Shown: positions 15,574 through 23,252 of the stretch, in pieces
Layout: every line of letters starts with the position of its first letter
Numbering within the stretch: position 1 is the first letter of the stretch
DNA from: Treponema sp.
GTDB lineage: Bacteria; Spirochaetota; Spirochaetia; Treponematales; Treponemataceae
Assembly: GCA_016281495.1 (NCBI GenBank)
Contig: JAEEIU010000038.1
Coordinates: 1 to 64,000 of the forward strand
Direction of reading: 5' to 3'
Length of the DNA: 64,000 nt
Translations under genes and position numbers: made by a program
Notes under the pieces: model-generated
What the model was told of the DNA's origin: nothing
Databases searched by the model: none
What the model saw: the letters and a program-made list of their open reading frames with translations, nothing else

Positions 15574-16167
15574 ATGGCAACTAGAAGAGGTCCCCGTTTT
15601 AAGGAATGTAGAAGATTGGGTGTAAACGTTTGTGGTCATCCAAAGGCAATGGATAGGGCAAATGACCCTGCATTCAAGCGCACAAAGAAAACTTCTGAAT
15701 ATGGCCTTCAGTTGATTGAAAAGCAGAAGGTAAAGGCATACTACGGTATTCTTGAGCGCCAGCTTGTCCGTTACTTTGACCTTGCATCAAAGGCAGAGGG
15801 AAAGACAGGTGCAGCACTCATCAGCATCCTTGAGTGTCGTTTGGACAACCTTGTATACCGCCTGGGCTTTGCAAGTTCAATCCGCATGGCACGCCAGATG
15901 GTTTCACACAAGCACTTCCTTGTTGACGGAAAGAAAGTTAACATTCCTTCATACAACGTAAAGGTTGGCTCAACAATCTCTTTGGATGAAAAGTCACGCA
16001 AGAGCGAACAGTTCAAGAAGACTTGGTTCGACAGCAATGTTGCACCACTTGATTATCTTGAGCGTGATGCAGATAACTTCAGCGGAAAGTTGGTAAGCTA
16101 TCCACAGCGCGAGAAGATTCCTGTAATCATCAACGAACAGATGGTTGTTGAATTGTTCTCAAAATAA
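15574..16167 (+). CDS. rpsD: Ribosomal protein uS4
   Basis: A 197-residue 30S assembly protein that binds 16S rRNA early. The N-terminus RRGPRFKECRRLGVN and the central S4 RNA-binding domain RLDNLVYRLGFASSIRMARQMVSHKHFLVDGKKVNIPS are clear. AAGGAGC precedes the ATG. It stands outside the alpha operon here, next to rpmE. A bidirectional terminator follows. Confidence 0.97.
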   Translation: MATRRGPRFKECRRLGVNVCGHPKAMDRANDPAFKRTKKTSEYGLQLIEKQKVKAYYGILERQLVRYFDLASKAEGKTGAALISILECRLDNLVYRLGFASSIRMARQMVSHKHFLVDGKKVNIPSYNVKVGSTISLDEKSRKSEQFKKTWFDSNVAPLDYLERDADNFSGKLVSYPQREKIPVIINEQMVVELFSK

Positions 16168-16184
16168 TAAGAACAGCTTCAGGA

Positions 16185-16242
16185 AAAAAAAGACCGTGGT
16201 TCTTGAACTTGAAAAAGTCTCAGTATCCACGGTTTTTTCTTT
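16185..16242 (+). terminator. Terminator of rpsD, probably bidirectional
   Basis: ACCGTGG (16193-16199) pairs with CCACGGT (16227-16233), flanked by an A-run on the left and TTTTTTCTTTT on the right, so it can also serve the convergent gene ending at 16270. Confidence 0.75.
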
Positions 16243-16269
16243 TAAAAAAGATTTTATTATAATTTTAGT

Positions 16270-16998
16270 TTATTCCAGTTCATTCATGACATCGTTGCGG
16301 AACAAAAACAAATCCTGAATCTTAAGGCTGTATGTTGAGTTGATTTTGTGAGGATCTTCGGTTTCGCTTACAAGGGGCAGGGTAAAGCTGTAGCTTGTGC
16401 TTGTATATCCCTTGCATGTGACTTCCACCGTAAAGGTAAATTCACGGCTGACCTTTTCCTTAAGGCTTGCCTCCGGTGCCACCCAGAATGAATAGCTTCC
16501 GTCGGTTTTTGAGAATGTGCGGCATGGGTTTGACCAGCTTGCATCCATCATTGTAGCATTGTTTCCTTTTTCATCCTTTAATGTCACGACAGCACAATCC
16601 AAAGGCTCAAAAGATGATCCGTCGTAAACGGTTCCAAGGAATGTCGGGAATGTGAATACAGGGATTTTTGTTTCCCAGACACCGCTAGCGTTCAATTTGG
16701 CTGATTTATGGTAAGGGCGCTTTGCAGAGTTGACAAGACGCATTCCCTCTAAGCCAAGACGGTCTATGTCTGCCATAAGCTGATTGTCGTTCAAAACCTC
16801 GTTGGAATTATGGGTGATGCCACGTCCGCTTACAACATAGCGCGGTGGTATGCGGTTCAGTACGTAAGAAACCGTGTCAAGCCTGCAGTTCTCGCAGTCG
16901 CATTCAAGCCAGGTGTTTTCCCGATTCTTTACCTGCTCATAAAGCTCATTGATGCGTGATACGACCTGTTCTTCCATAATGTTGTGAATGTTGACCAT
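16270..16998 (-). CDS. ComFB-domain protein with C-terminal Ig-like domain
   Basis: A 242-residue cytoplasmic-looking protein with no signal peptide. Residues 1-60 match the ComFB family: NIMEEQVVSRINELYEQVKN, CDCENC and NRIPPRYVVSGRG. ComFB-family proteins of cyanobacteria are reported to bind cyclic dinucleotides. The C-terminal part (about 110-225) has the strand pattern of a carboxypeptidase-regulatory/Cna-B fold (FLGTVYDGSSFEPLDCAVVTLKD, then KTDGSYSFWV). This pairing is uncommon to my knowledge. It is monocistronic, with its own promoter, and converges on rpsD. Confidence 0.75.
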   Translation of the reverse strand: MVNIHNIMEEQVVSRINELYEQVKNRENTWLECDCENCRLDTVSYVLNRIPPRYVVSGRGITHNSNEVLNDNQLMADIDRLGLEGMRLVNSAKRPYHKSAKLNASGVWETKIPVFTFPTFLGTVYDGSSFEPLDCAVVTLKDEKGNNATMMDASWSNPCRTFSKTDGSYSFWVAPEASLKEKVSREFTFTVEVTCKGYTSTSYSFTLPLVSETEDPHKINSTYSLKIQDLFLFRNDVMNELE

Positions 16999-17037
16999 GA
17001 TGTTTCTTTAGCCCCTTAGCTGTTAATAGTTCCTTTT

Positions 17038-17066
17038 ATTATATACCACCATATTCTAAAAATCAA
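17038..17066 (-). promoter_or_regulatory. Promoter of the ComFB-domain gene
   Basis: Minus strand: TTGATT (complement of 17061-17066), 17-base spacer, TATAAT (complement of 17038-17043). Confidence 0.65.
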
Positions 17067-17169
17067 TGAAAGATTTTAAAAATTGTTCTGGCAAACTTGC
17101 GTATGTATCGGCCACGGTTTTTTGTATAAAAATCAATAATCCGATATGGAAATTTTAACAAACATCTGA

Positions 17170-17175
17170 TATAAT
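17170..17175 (+). promoter_or_regulatory. Possible -10 box of the phosphohexomutase gene
   Basis: TATAAT at 17170-17175, about 55 bases before the ATG. No convincing -35 box is seen at 16-18 bases upstream. AAGGTGAGG serves as ribosome binding site. Confidence 0.4.
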
Positions 17176-17231
17176 GTCTTAATTGTAATAGTTGTACACT
17201 ATATCAATATTTTCAAGGTGAGGATGTCAAT

Positions 17232-19013
17232 ATGGACGAAAAAGAAATAATTTCCCGCGCAAAACAGTATGTTGCAGAAGAAAAGGACGAATCATTCCGC
17301 AAGGAAGTTGAAGAGCTTCTTGCAAAAAATGATCTGGCTGAACTTGAGGACCGCTTTTATCAGAGTCTTGAGTTTGGAACAGGAGGCCTCCGTGGTGTAA
17401 TGGGTGGCGGAACAAACCGCATGAACACGCTGAACGTCTCAAAGGCAACCCAGGGACTCTGCAATTACATCATCAAGGCTTTCCCAAAAGAAGCTGCCGA
17501 GGGAAAACTGAGCGCATGTATCGCTTATGACAGCCGCCGCAATCACGATAAATTCTCCGACATTACCGCCCGTGTTTTCGCAGGAAACGGAATCAAGGCA
17601 TATCTTTTTACAGGCATGAGGCCGACCCCGGAACTCAGCTTTGCCATCCGCTACTTTGGAGCAAAGACAGGTGTCGTAGTTACCGCTAGCCATAACCCGC
17701 CAAAATACAACGGCTACAAGGCATACTGGGATGACGGAGCACAGGTTGTTGAACCGCATGACAAGGGCATTATTGATGAAGTAAACGCAGTAACAGAGGT
17801 AAAGACCGTCACCCGCGAGGAAGGCATCAAGTCAGGAAAGATCGTTCTTGTTGATAAGGAAGTTGACGAGAAATTCCAGGAGATGATAAAAAACAACCTC
17901 TATCGCCCAGAGCTGATAAAGGAAAAGGCATCTTCCGTAAAAGTCGTATATACACCGCTTCACGGAACAGGAGCAATGCACGTAGAGAAGGTCCTTGGCG
18001 ACCTTGGCCTTAACGTGATTACAGTACCGGAGCAGAGGGAAGGTGACGGAGATTTCCCGACTGTAGAAAAGCCGAATCCAGAGGAAGCACCAGCACTCAA
18101 GATGGCCGTTGAGCTTGCAAAGAAGGAAAAGGCTGATGTAGTAATGGCAACAGACCCGGATGCAGACCGCTTTGGAACAGCATTCCCCGATAAGGACGGA
18201 AACTATGTCCTTGTTTCGGGAAACCAGATGGGTGCCCTTTTGGCAGACTATGTGCTCCTTTCCAAAAAAGAATTCAACAAGATGCCTAAGAACCCCATGC
18301 TCATACGCTCAATCGTTACAAGCCCCTTTGTTGACGCTATTGCCGCAAACTACGGAGTTTCCCTTGAGGAAGTTTTGACAGGATTCAAGTGGATTGCATA
18401 TCTTGAAAGGGAATGTGAGAAAACAGGCGAAAAGAATTATGCCTTTGGTCTTGAGGAAAGCTACGGATACCTTGTTGAGACAGAGGTACGCGACAAGGAC
18501 GGTGTATCTGCCGCCGCTATGTGTGCAGAAATGACACTCTACTGGGCAAGCCAGGGAAAGAGCCTCCTTGAGCACTTGAACGACATGTACAAGAAATACG
18601 GATATTTTGAGGACCGCTCAATCAGCAAGTATTTTGAGGGTGTCACAGGTCCAAAGATCATGGGCGGAATCATGACAAAGCTTCGTGAGGAAGGCCTTAA
18701 GACTCTTGGTGGAAAGAAAGTACTCAAGATCCGCGACATTCAGCAGTCAGTTGAATTTGATCCCCTTAATCCGGGAGCAAAGACATCACTTCCATGGCCA
18801 AAGAGCAACGTACTCCAGTTCTTCCTTGAGGGTGGAACAATCGTAAGCGCACGTCCATCAGGAACAGAGCCAAAGATCAAGTTCTACATCAACTCAAGGG
18901 TACCGGTTTCAGCCGCAAGTGATGATGCATTGGCAGCCGCCAGAACTGAAGCCGCCGCCTTGTGTGACAGCATTTCAACTGAAATAAAAGCAATACTTGA
19001 TGCAGCCAAATAA
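17232..19013 (+). CDS. Phosphoglucomutase/phosphomannomutase
   Basis: A 593-residue alpha-D-phosphohexomutase that interconverts glucose-1-P/glucose-6-P or the mannose forms. All four domains are recognisable: GTGGLRGVMGGGTNRMN, the phosphoserine loop TASHNPPKYNGYK, the Mg-binding DPDADRFG, the sugar loop GLEESYGY and the C-terminal phosphate-binding RPSGTEPKIKFYI. Length and motifs fit the PgcA-type phosphoglucomutase better than ManB/GlmM; specificity cannot be settled from sequence. It overlaps the next gene by about 14-17 bases. Confidence 0.93.
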   Translation: MDEKEIISRAKQYVAEEKDESFRKEVEELLAKNDLAELEDRFYQSLEFGTGGLRGVMGGGTNRMNTLNVSKATQGLCNYIIKAFPKEAAEGKLSACIAYDSRRNHDKFSDITARVFAGNGIKAYLFTGMRPTPELSFAIRYFGAKTGVVVTASHNPPKYNGYKAYWDDGAQVVEPHDKGIIDEVNAVTEVKTVTREEGIKSGKIVLVDKEVDEKFQEMIKNNLYRPELIKEKASSVKVVYTPLHGTGAMHVEKVLGDLGLNVITVPEQREGDGDFPTVEKPNPEEAPALKMAVELAKKEKADVVMATDPDADRFGTAFPDKDGNYVLVSGNQMGALLADYVLLSKKEFNKMPKNPMLIRSIVTSPFVDAIAANYGVSLEEVLTGFKWIAYLERECEKTGEKNYAFGLEESYGYLVETEVRDKDGVSAAAMCAEMTLYWASQGKSLLEHLNDMYKKYGYFEDRSISKYFEGVTGPKIMGGIMTKLREEGLKTLGGKKVLKIRDIQQSVEFDPLNPGAKTSLPWPKSNVLQFFLEGGTIVSARPSGTEPKIKFYINSRVPVSAASDDALAAARTEAAALCDSISTEIKAILDAAK

Positions 19014-19695
19014 TTCTTTTGGAAAAGCACCACAGCCAAAAATGCATCTGTACAGGGACTACAAGCATCTTGCCCGGCTTTTTTACAGCGGGGCGGTGTT
19101 TGTAGCCTTTGATACTGAAACAACTGGCCTTCACTCAGAGACTGATTACCTTATGGAAGTGGGGGCCATAAAATTTACCTGCAACGGAGAAATCAGCCGT
19201 TTTGACCAGCTGATAAAGCCTCCAATTCCCATTCTTCCTTTTTTAACAAATCTGACTCACATCACAAATGAAATGGTAAAGGATTGTCCTCCCGCCAACA
19301 AGGTGCTTCCTGATTTCCTAAGGTTTATAGGTGATAAAAATGCCGTTCTTCTAGCCCACAACGCTCCCTTTGACCTTGGATTCATCAACGCGGAGCTTGT
19401 AAGGATGGCAGTTCCCACAATTCACAACCAGTGCATCGACACTCTTCCTCTTGCAAGATGGGCATATCCGGATTTTGTAAAGGAAACGGAAAAGGGGCCA
19501 TATAAACTTCAGTCACTTGCCAAACGCTTTGAGATACAGGTTCTAGCCGCACACAGGGCAGATGATGACGCAAGGGTTCTAATGGAATTGTTCAAGAGAA
19601 TAATAAAGGACACCATTCCCAAGCAGAAGGACTTTGACATTCACTCCCAAAGCGGAAGCCTCATGCCGCAGAACATTCAGCTTGAGCTTTTTTGA
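19000..19695 (+). CDS. DnaQ-like 3'-5' exonuclease (DNA polymerase III epsilon type)
   Basis: A 231-residue DEDDh exonuclease. ExoI FDTETTGL (Asp and Glu), ExoII AHNAPFDLGFI and ExoIII HRADDDARV are intact. The last residues read QLELF, which matches the beta-clamp-binding pentapeptide (QL[SD]LF type), so it probably acts with the replication clamp as a proofreading subunit. The start is uncertain: ATG 19000 (adjacent to TTG 18997) overlaps the mutase gene; ATG 19042 is an alternative. Translation is probably coupled. Confidence 0.88.
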   Translation: MQPNNSFGKAPQPKMHLYRDYKHLARLFYSGAVFVAFDTETTGLHSETDYLMEVGAIKFTCNGEISRFDQLIKPPIPILPFLTNLTHITNEMVKDCPPANKVLPDFLRFIGDKNAVLLAHNAPFDLGFINAELVRMAVPTIHNQCIDTLPLARWAYPDFVKETEKGPYKLQSLAKRFEIQVLAAHRADDDARVLMELFKRIIKDTIPKQKDFDIHSQSGSLMPQNIQLELF

Positions 19696-19701
19696 ATCGA
19701 C

Positions 19702-21744
19702 TTAATTTGCCTTTTTCTGGAAGTGGCTGAACGTCATGCTGAAACTTGCACGTCCCTGTGTTACGGAACGCAATGTTGTACTGAATCCGAACATCTTTGC
19801 CATAGGTGCCTGAGCGTGAACAATGTTTCCGCCTGATTTTTCGTCCATGCTGCTTATCATTCCGCCGCGTTGTGTTATCTGGCTCATTGCATCTCCGACA
19901 AATTCTGTTGGGGATTCGATGTCTACCGCCATGACAGGTTCAAGAAGTTCAGGACTTGCGTTGTTGCATGCCTGGTCAAAAGCCTCTGCCGCCGCTGCCG
20001 AGAATGCCGGTGGAGTTGAAGTCAATGGATTGTAGTCGATTGAAGTGACTGTCACACCAATGTCCGTGCATGGATATCCAAGCTTTATTCCGCTTCCGAA
20101 ACAGTTGTTTATGCTTGATTCAATTGCCTCAAATATTTCATCTGGAATTGCTGAATCATGTTTGGCCGTGCATGTATAAAGGTTTCCTTTTCCTGTCTCA
20201 CGAGGTTCAACCTTGAGCGTAATTCCAGCGGTGTTTTCCTTTCCTGCAAGCATGCGGCTGTAGTTTTCGGTATATTCTGCCTGTGCCGTAACAGACTCGC
20301 GGTATGTAACCTGGGGAGCACCAACGCGGCACTGAACTTTAAAATCATCCCTTATGCGTGTGACTAGAACATCAAGATGAAGTTCTCCCATTCCGCTGAT
20401 GATGAGCTGGCCCGTTTCCTCGTCGTCCCTGTGTGTGAAAGTCGGATCCTCTCGGCTAAGGATTTCAAGGGTTTCGTTGAGCTTGTCCCTGTCGCTCATT
20501 GTTTCCGGTTCAATCGCTATCGAGATTACAGGCTCCGGGAATTTCACGTTTTCAAGAAGGATGGGCATGCCTTCGCTTCCCAGTGTGTCTCCAGTCTGAG
20601 AAATCTTAAGGCCTACAAAAACCGCTATGTCACCGGCACTGACGCTATCCATCTGTTCCATGTGGTTGGCGTTTACGCGGAGGATGCGGTTTATCCTCTC
20701 CCTCTTTTTCTTTCCCACGTTGTAGACTTGAGTTCCAGTACTGATTTTTCCAGAGTACATCCTGACGTAGCTCAAGATTCCGGCTTCCCTGTCGTACTGG
20801 ATTTTGAATACAAGACCAACTGGAGTCTTTGATTCAGGATCACACTTTACCTGGATTTTTTCTTCTTCGTCATGCTTTTTGACGTGAACACCTTCTGCTG
20901 GAGGAATTTCGTCAGGGGCGGGGAGGTAGTCCACTATTGCGTCCATAAGCGGCTGTACACCCTGGTTGTGGCGGCTTGAACCGCAAAGGAAAGGAACAAT
21001 AGTCCTGTTTATCGTGCTCTTTCTTATTGAAGATACAAGCATTTCGTTTGAAATTTCGGCTCCCTCAAGATAAAGCTCACCAAGCTCGTCGTCGTTTGAT
21101 GCAACAGTATCAATGAGTGTGTCACGCCATTTTTTCGCGTTCTCAAGGTTTTCAGCAGATATTTCTTCAACTGTGAATTTCTCGCCCTCTGTGGAAGCGT
21201 CCCAGTGTATTTCCTTCATCCTTATCAAATCGATTACACCGTCAAAATCTCCGCCTGCTCCAATAGGGATTTCAAGGGCAACTGTCTCGCACTTGAACTT
21301 TTCATGAACGTCATTCATTGCACCAAAGAAGTCTGCCCCAATGCGATCCATCTTGTTTACAAAACAGATTCTTGGGACATTGAATTCATCTGCCTGCCTC
21401 CATACCGTTTCTGTCTGCGGCTGAACCCAACCTACTGCACAGATTACGGCAACCGCACCATCCAAAACACGGAGAGAGCGTTCAACTTCTGCGGTAAAGT
21501 CAACGTGGCCTGGAGTGTCAATTATGTTAATCTGATGGCCTTTCCATTCTGTGGTGATTGCGGCGGAAGCGATGGTTATTCCACGTTCCTGCTCCTGCTG
21601 CATGAAGTCCATTGTGGCCTGTCCATCGTCTATTTCGCCTATCTTGTGAATCTTTCCTGAATAATAAAGTATGCGCTCTGTTGTAGTGGTCTTTCCAGCG
21701 TCAATATGGGCCATGATGCCTATGTTTCTCATCTTGTTCAACAT
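19702..21744 (-). CDS. fusA: Elongation factor G paralogue, EFG2 type
   Basis: A 680-residue translational GTPase. G1 AHIDAGKTTTTERILYYSG, G3 DTPGHVDF and G4 NKMD are present, and domains II-V follow to the normal end. The N-terminus and WRQADEFNVPRICFVNKMD resemble mitochondrial EFG2 more than EFG1. Spirochaetes are known to carry two such paralogues, and EFG2 types act in ribosome recycling rather than translocation; that role is inferred. The start is placed at the ATG behind AAGGAT; an upstream in-frame extension to 21846 runs through the promoter. It converges on the DnaQ-like gene with a six-base gap. Confidence 0.92.
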   Translation of the reverse strand: MLNKMRNIGIMAHIDAGKTTTTERILYYSGKIHKIGEIDDGQATMDFMQQEQERGITIASAAITTEWKGHQINIIDTPGHVDFTAEVERSLRVLDGAVAVICAVGWVQPQTETVWRQADEFNVPRICFVNKMDRIGADFFGAMNDVHEKFKCETVALEIPIGAGGDFDGVIDLIRMKEIHWDASTEGEKFTVEEISAENLENAKKWRDTLIDTVASNDDELGELYLEGAEISNEMLVSSIRKSTINRTIVPFLCGSSRHNQGVQPLMDAIVDYLPAPDEIPPAEGVHVKKHDEEEKIQVKCDPESKTPVGLVFKIQYDREAGILSYVRMYSGKISTGTQVYNVGKKKRERINRILRVNANHMEQMDSVSAGDIAVFVGLKISQTGDTLGSEGMPILLENVKFPEPVISIAIEPETMSDRDKLNETLEILSREDPTFTHRDDEETGQLIISGMGELHLDVLVTRIRDDFKVQCRVGAPQVTYRESVTAQAEYTENYSRMLAGKENTAGITLKVEPRETGKGNLYTCTAKHDSAIPDEIFEAIESSINNCFGSGIKLGYPCTDIGVTVTSIDYNPLTSTPPAFSAAAAEAFDQACNNASPELLEPVMAVDIESPTEFVGDAMSQITQRGGMISSMDEKSGGNIVHAQAPMAKMFGFSTTLRSVTQGRASFSMTFSHFQKKAN

Positions 21745-21783
21745 AATAATTATCCTTAAAAAGTCAAATTCTTCAACCGCAAC

Positions 21784-21812
21784 ATTATAGAGTAAATGTG
21801 CAATAATCACAA
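21784..21812 (-). promoter_or_regulatory. Promoter of the EF-G gene
   Basis: Minus strand: TTGTGA (complement of 21807-21812), 17-base spacer, TATAAT (complement of 21784-21789). Confidence 0.65.
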
Positions 21813-21818
21813 TACCCC

Positions 21819-21949
21819 GGGAATCTCTGATTAATACGGGAAGCATTAATCAGAGATTCCCTGTTATTTCTCATAATTTCTTGAATTATTACGAAATAAC
21901 GAACATTAGGGTTAACACTGAATAATCCGCATTCGGATTATTCAATGTT
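21819..21949. repeat. Block of three strong palindromes between divergent promoters
   Basis: Stem 1: 17 perfect pairs, 21819-21835 with 21845-21861. Stem 2: GTTATTTC (21863-21870) with GAAATAAC (21893-21900), plus inner ATAATT/AATTAT. Stem 3: 21914-21929 with 21934-21949, 16 pairs with one mismatch, 4-base loop. The block lies wholly between the EF-G -35 box (ending 21812) and the chromate-transporter -35 region (from 21954). Confidence 0.75.
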
Positions 21950-21953
21950 TCTC

Positions 21954-21982
21954 TAGATTTTAAACTCCACATGAATTATAAT
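21954..21982 (+). promoter_or_regulatory. Promoter of the chromate transporter genes, near-leaderless
   Basis: A weak TAGATT (21954-21959), 17-base spacer, TATAAT (21977-21982). The ATG at 21992 is nine bases after the -10 box. Confidence 0.5.
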
Positions 21983-21991
21983 CACTGTACT

Positions 21992-22576
21992 ATGATCAAG
22001 ACACTGTTTGAATTATTCATAACTTTTTTTAAGATTGGTGCGGTGACATTCGGCGGTGGATATGCCATGCTGCCCTTTTTGGAAAGGGAACTTGTGGAAA
22101 AGAAAAAATGGTCCACAAGCGAGGACCTGCTTGACTACTATGCGATATCACAGGTGACTCCGGGTGTCATAGCAGTGAATGTCTCTACTTTCGTGGGCTT
22201 TAAGAAAAAGGGGATCCTGGGAGGAATTTTTGCGACCCTTGGCATGGTAACCCCCTCACTAATAATAATTTCGGTGATTGCGGTCTTCATTCAAAACTTT
22301 GAGCACATCGTATGGGTTCAAAAGGCCCTTGCGGGAATAAATGTTGCCGTGGCGGCTCTCCTGACCTATGCGGTTGTGAATTTCGCAAAGAAAACTATCA
22401 AGAAGTGGTGGCATGTGATTTTTTACCTTGCATCCTTCTGCCTGATGTATTTCCTCAAGGTGAATACTGTGATCATCGTGGTTTCAGCTGCCGTACTTGG
22501 AGTCCTTATTGTTTGGTTAAGTGGCGGATTCAAAAAAGTTGAAATGGTAGATGCAAAAAAAGAGGATGAAAAATGA
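21992..22576 (+). CDS. Chromate transporter, first half-subunit (CHR family)
   Basis: A 194-residue membrane protein of the short-chain chromate ion transporter family. FFKIGAVTFGGGYAMLPFLERELVE and the helix-breaking SQVTPGVIAVNVSTFVGFKKKGILGG are family signatures. The start is set at ATG 21992; an in-frame ATG at 21971 overlaps the -10 box. Short-chain CHR proteins work as pairs; the second subunit follows with an ATGA overlap. The true substrate in an anaerobe is unclear. Confidence 0.9.
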   Translation: MIKTLFELFITFFKIGAVTFGGGYAMLPFLERELVEKKKWSTSEDLLDYYAISQVTPGVIAVNVSTFVGFKKKGILGGIFATLGMVTPSLIIISVIAVFIQNFEHIVWVQKALAGINVAVAALLTYAVVNFAKKTIKKWWHVIFYLASFCLMYFLKVNTVIIVVSAAVLGVLIVWLSGGFKKVEMVDAKKEDEK

Positions 22577-23154
22577 TGAACGATTTGTTTGGACTTTTAC
22601 AGCTTTGGGCAATCTTCTTTTACGTCGGACTTTTTGCCATAGGAGGAGGTCTTGTTGCCGCAACATTCATGCAGCAGATTCTTGTGGAAAAAATGGGCCT
22701 CATCTCCCTTGAAAAATTCTACAGCATGCTTGCAATCTCGGAAAGCACACCGGGTCCCATCGGAATAAACATAGCGACTTTCTGCGGAACAGAACTTTAC
22801 GGCCCCATAGGTGGAATCATTACGACATTGGGAGAGATAACACCATCACTCATAATAATTATGCTTGTGGCGCGTTTTTTCAGCAATTTCCAGAAAAGAA
22901 AGGGGGTACAGGCGGCTTTTGAGGGAATAAGGCCTGCTACTTCGGGAATGGTTCTTGTTGCTATGATGAACGTCCTTCTGCTTGCACTGTTCAACATTCC
23001 GGCATTCCAGGCATCACATTCCGCCGGAGACCTTTTCAGGTGGAAGTCCATGATTTTCTATGCGGTTTCCCTGCTTGCCCTGTTTGGAATCAAAAAAATG
23101 CATCCTGTGTTTGTCGTATTCTTTGGAGCAATATTCGGCATAATTTTTCTGTAA
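22573..23154 (+). CDS. Chromate transporter, second half-subunit (CHR family)
   Basis: A 193-residue CHR-family membrane protein. FFYVGLFAIGGGLVAATFMQQ and SESTPGPIGINIATFCGTELYGPIGG mirror the signatures of the preceding gene, so the pair corresponds to the two halves of long ChrA. Its ATG overlaps the preceding stop (ATGA). No terminator is seen before thrC, but thrC has its own promoter. Confidence 0.9.
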   Translation: MMNDLFGLLQLWAIFFYVGLFAIGGGLVAATFMQQILVEKMGLISLEKFYSMLAISESTPGPIGINIATFCGTELYGPIGGIITTLGEITPSLIIIMLVARFFSNFQKRKGVQAAFEGIRPATSGMVLVAMMNVLLLALFNIPAFQASHSAGDLFRWKSMIFYAVSLLALFGIKKMHPVFVVFFGAIFGIIFL

Positions 23155-23163
23155 GTTTTCAAC

Positions 23164-23192
23164 TTGAATATATTTGTTCTTTGTGTTATAAT
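23164..23192 (+). promoter_or_regulatory. Promoter of thrC
   Basis: TTGAAT (23164-23169), 17-base spacer, TATAAT (23187-23192). The leader is about 55 bases. Confidence 0.7.
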
Positions 23193-23252
23193 AAATTAAG
23201 GATGTATTATTGGCATCTTTTCAGTATTATAACATAAACAAAAGGTTTAGAA

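Noticed and set aside
21745..21846. 34-residue N-terminal extension of EF-G
   Set aside because: It covers the promoter and the first palindrome; the conserved N-terminus starts at the ATG at 21744.
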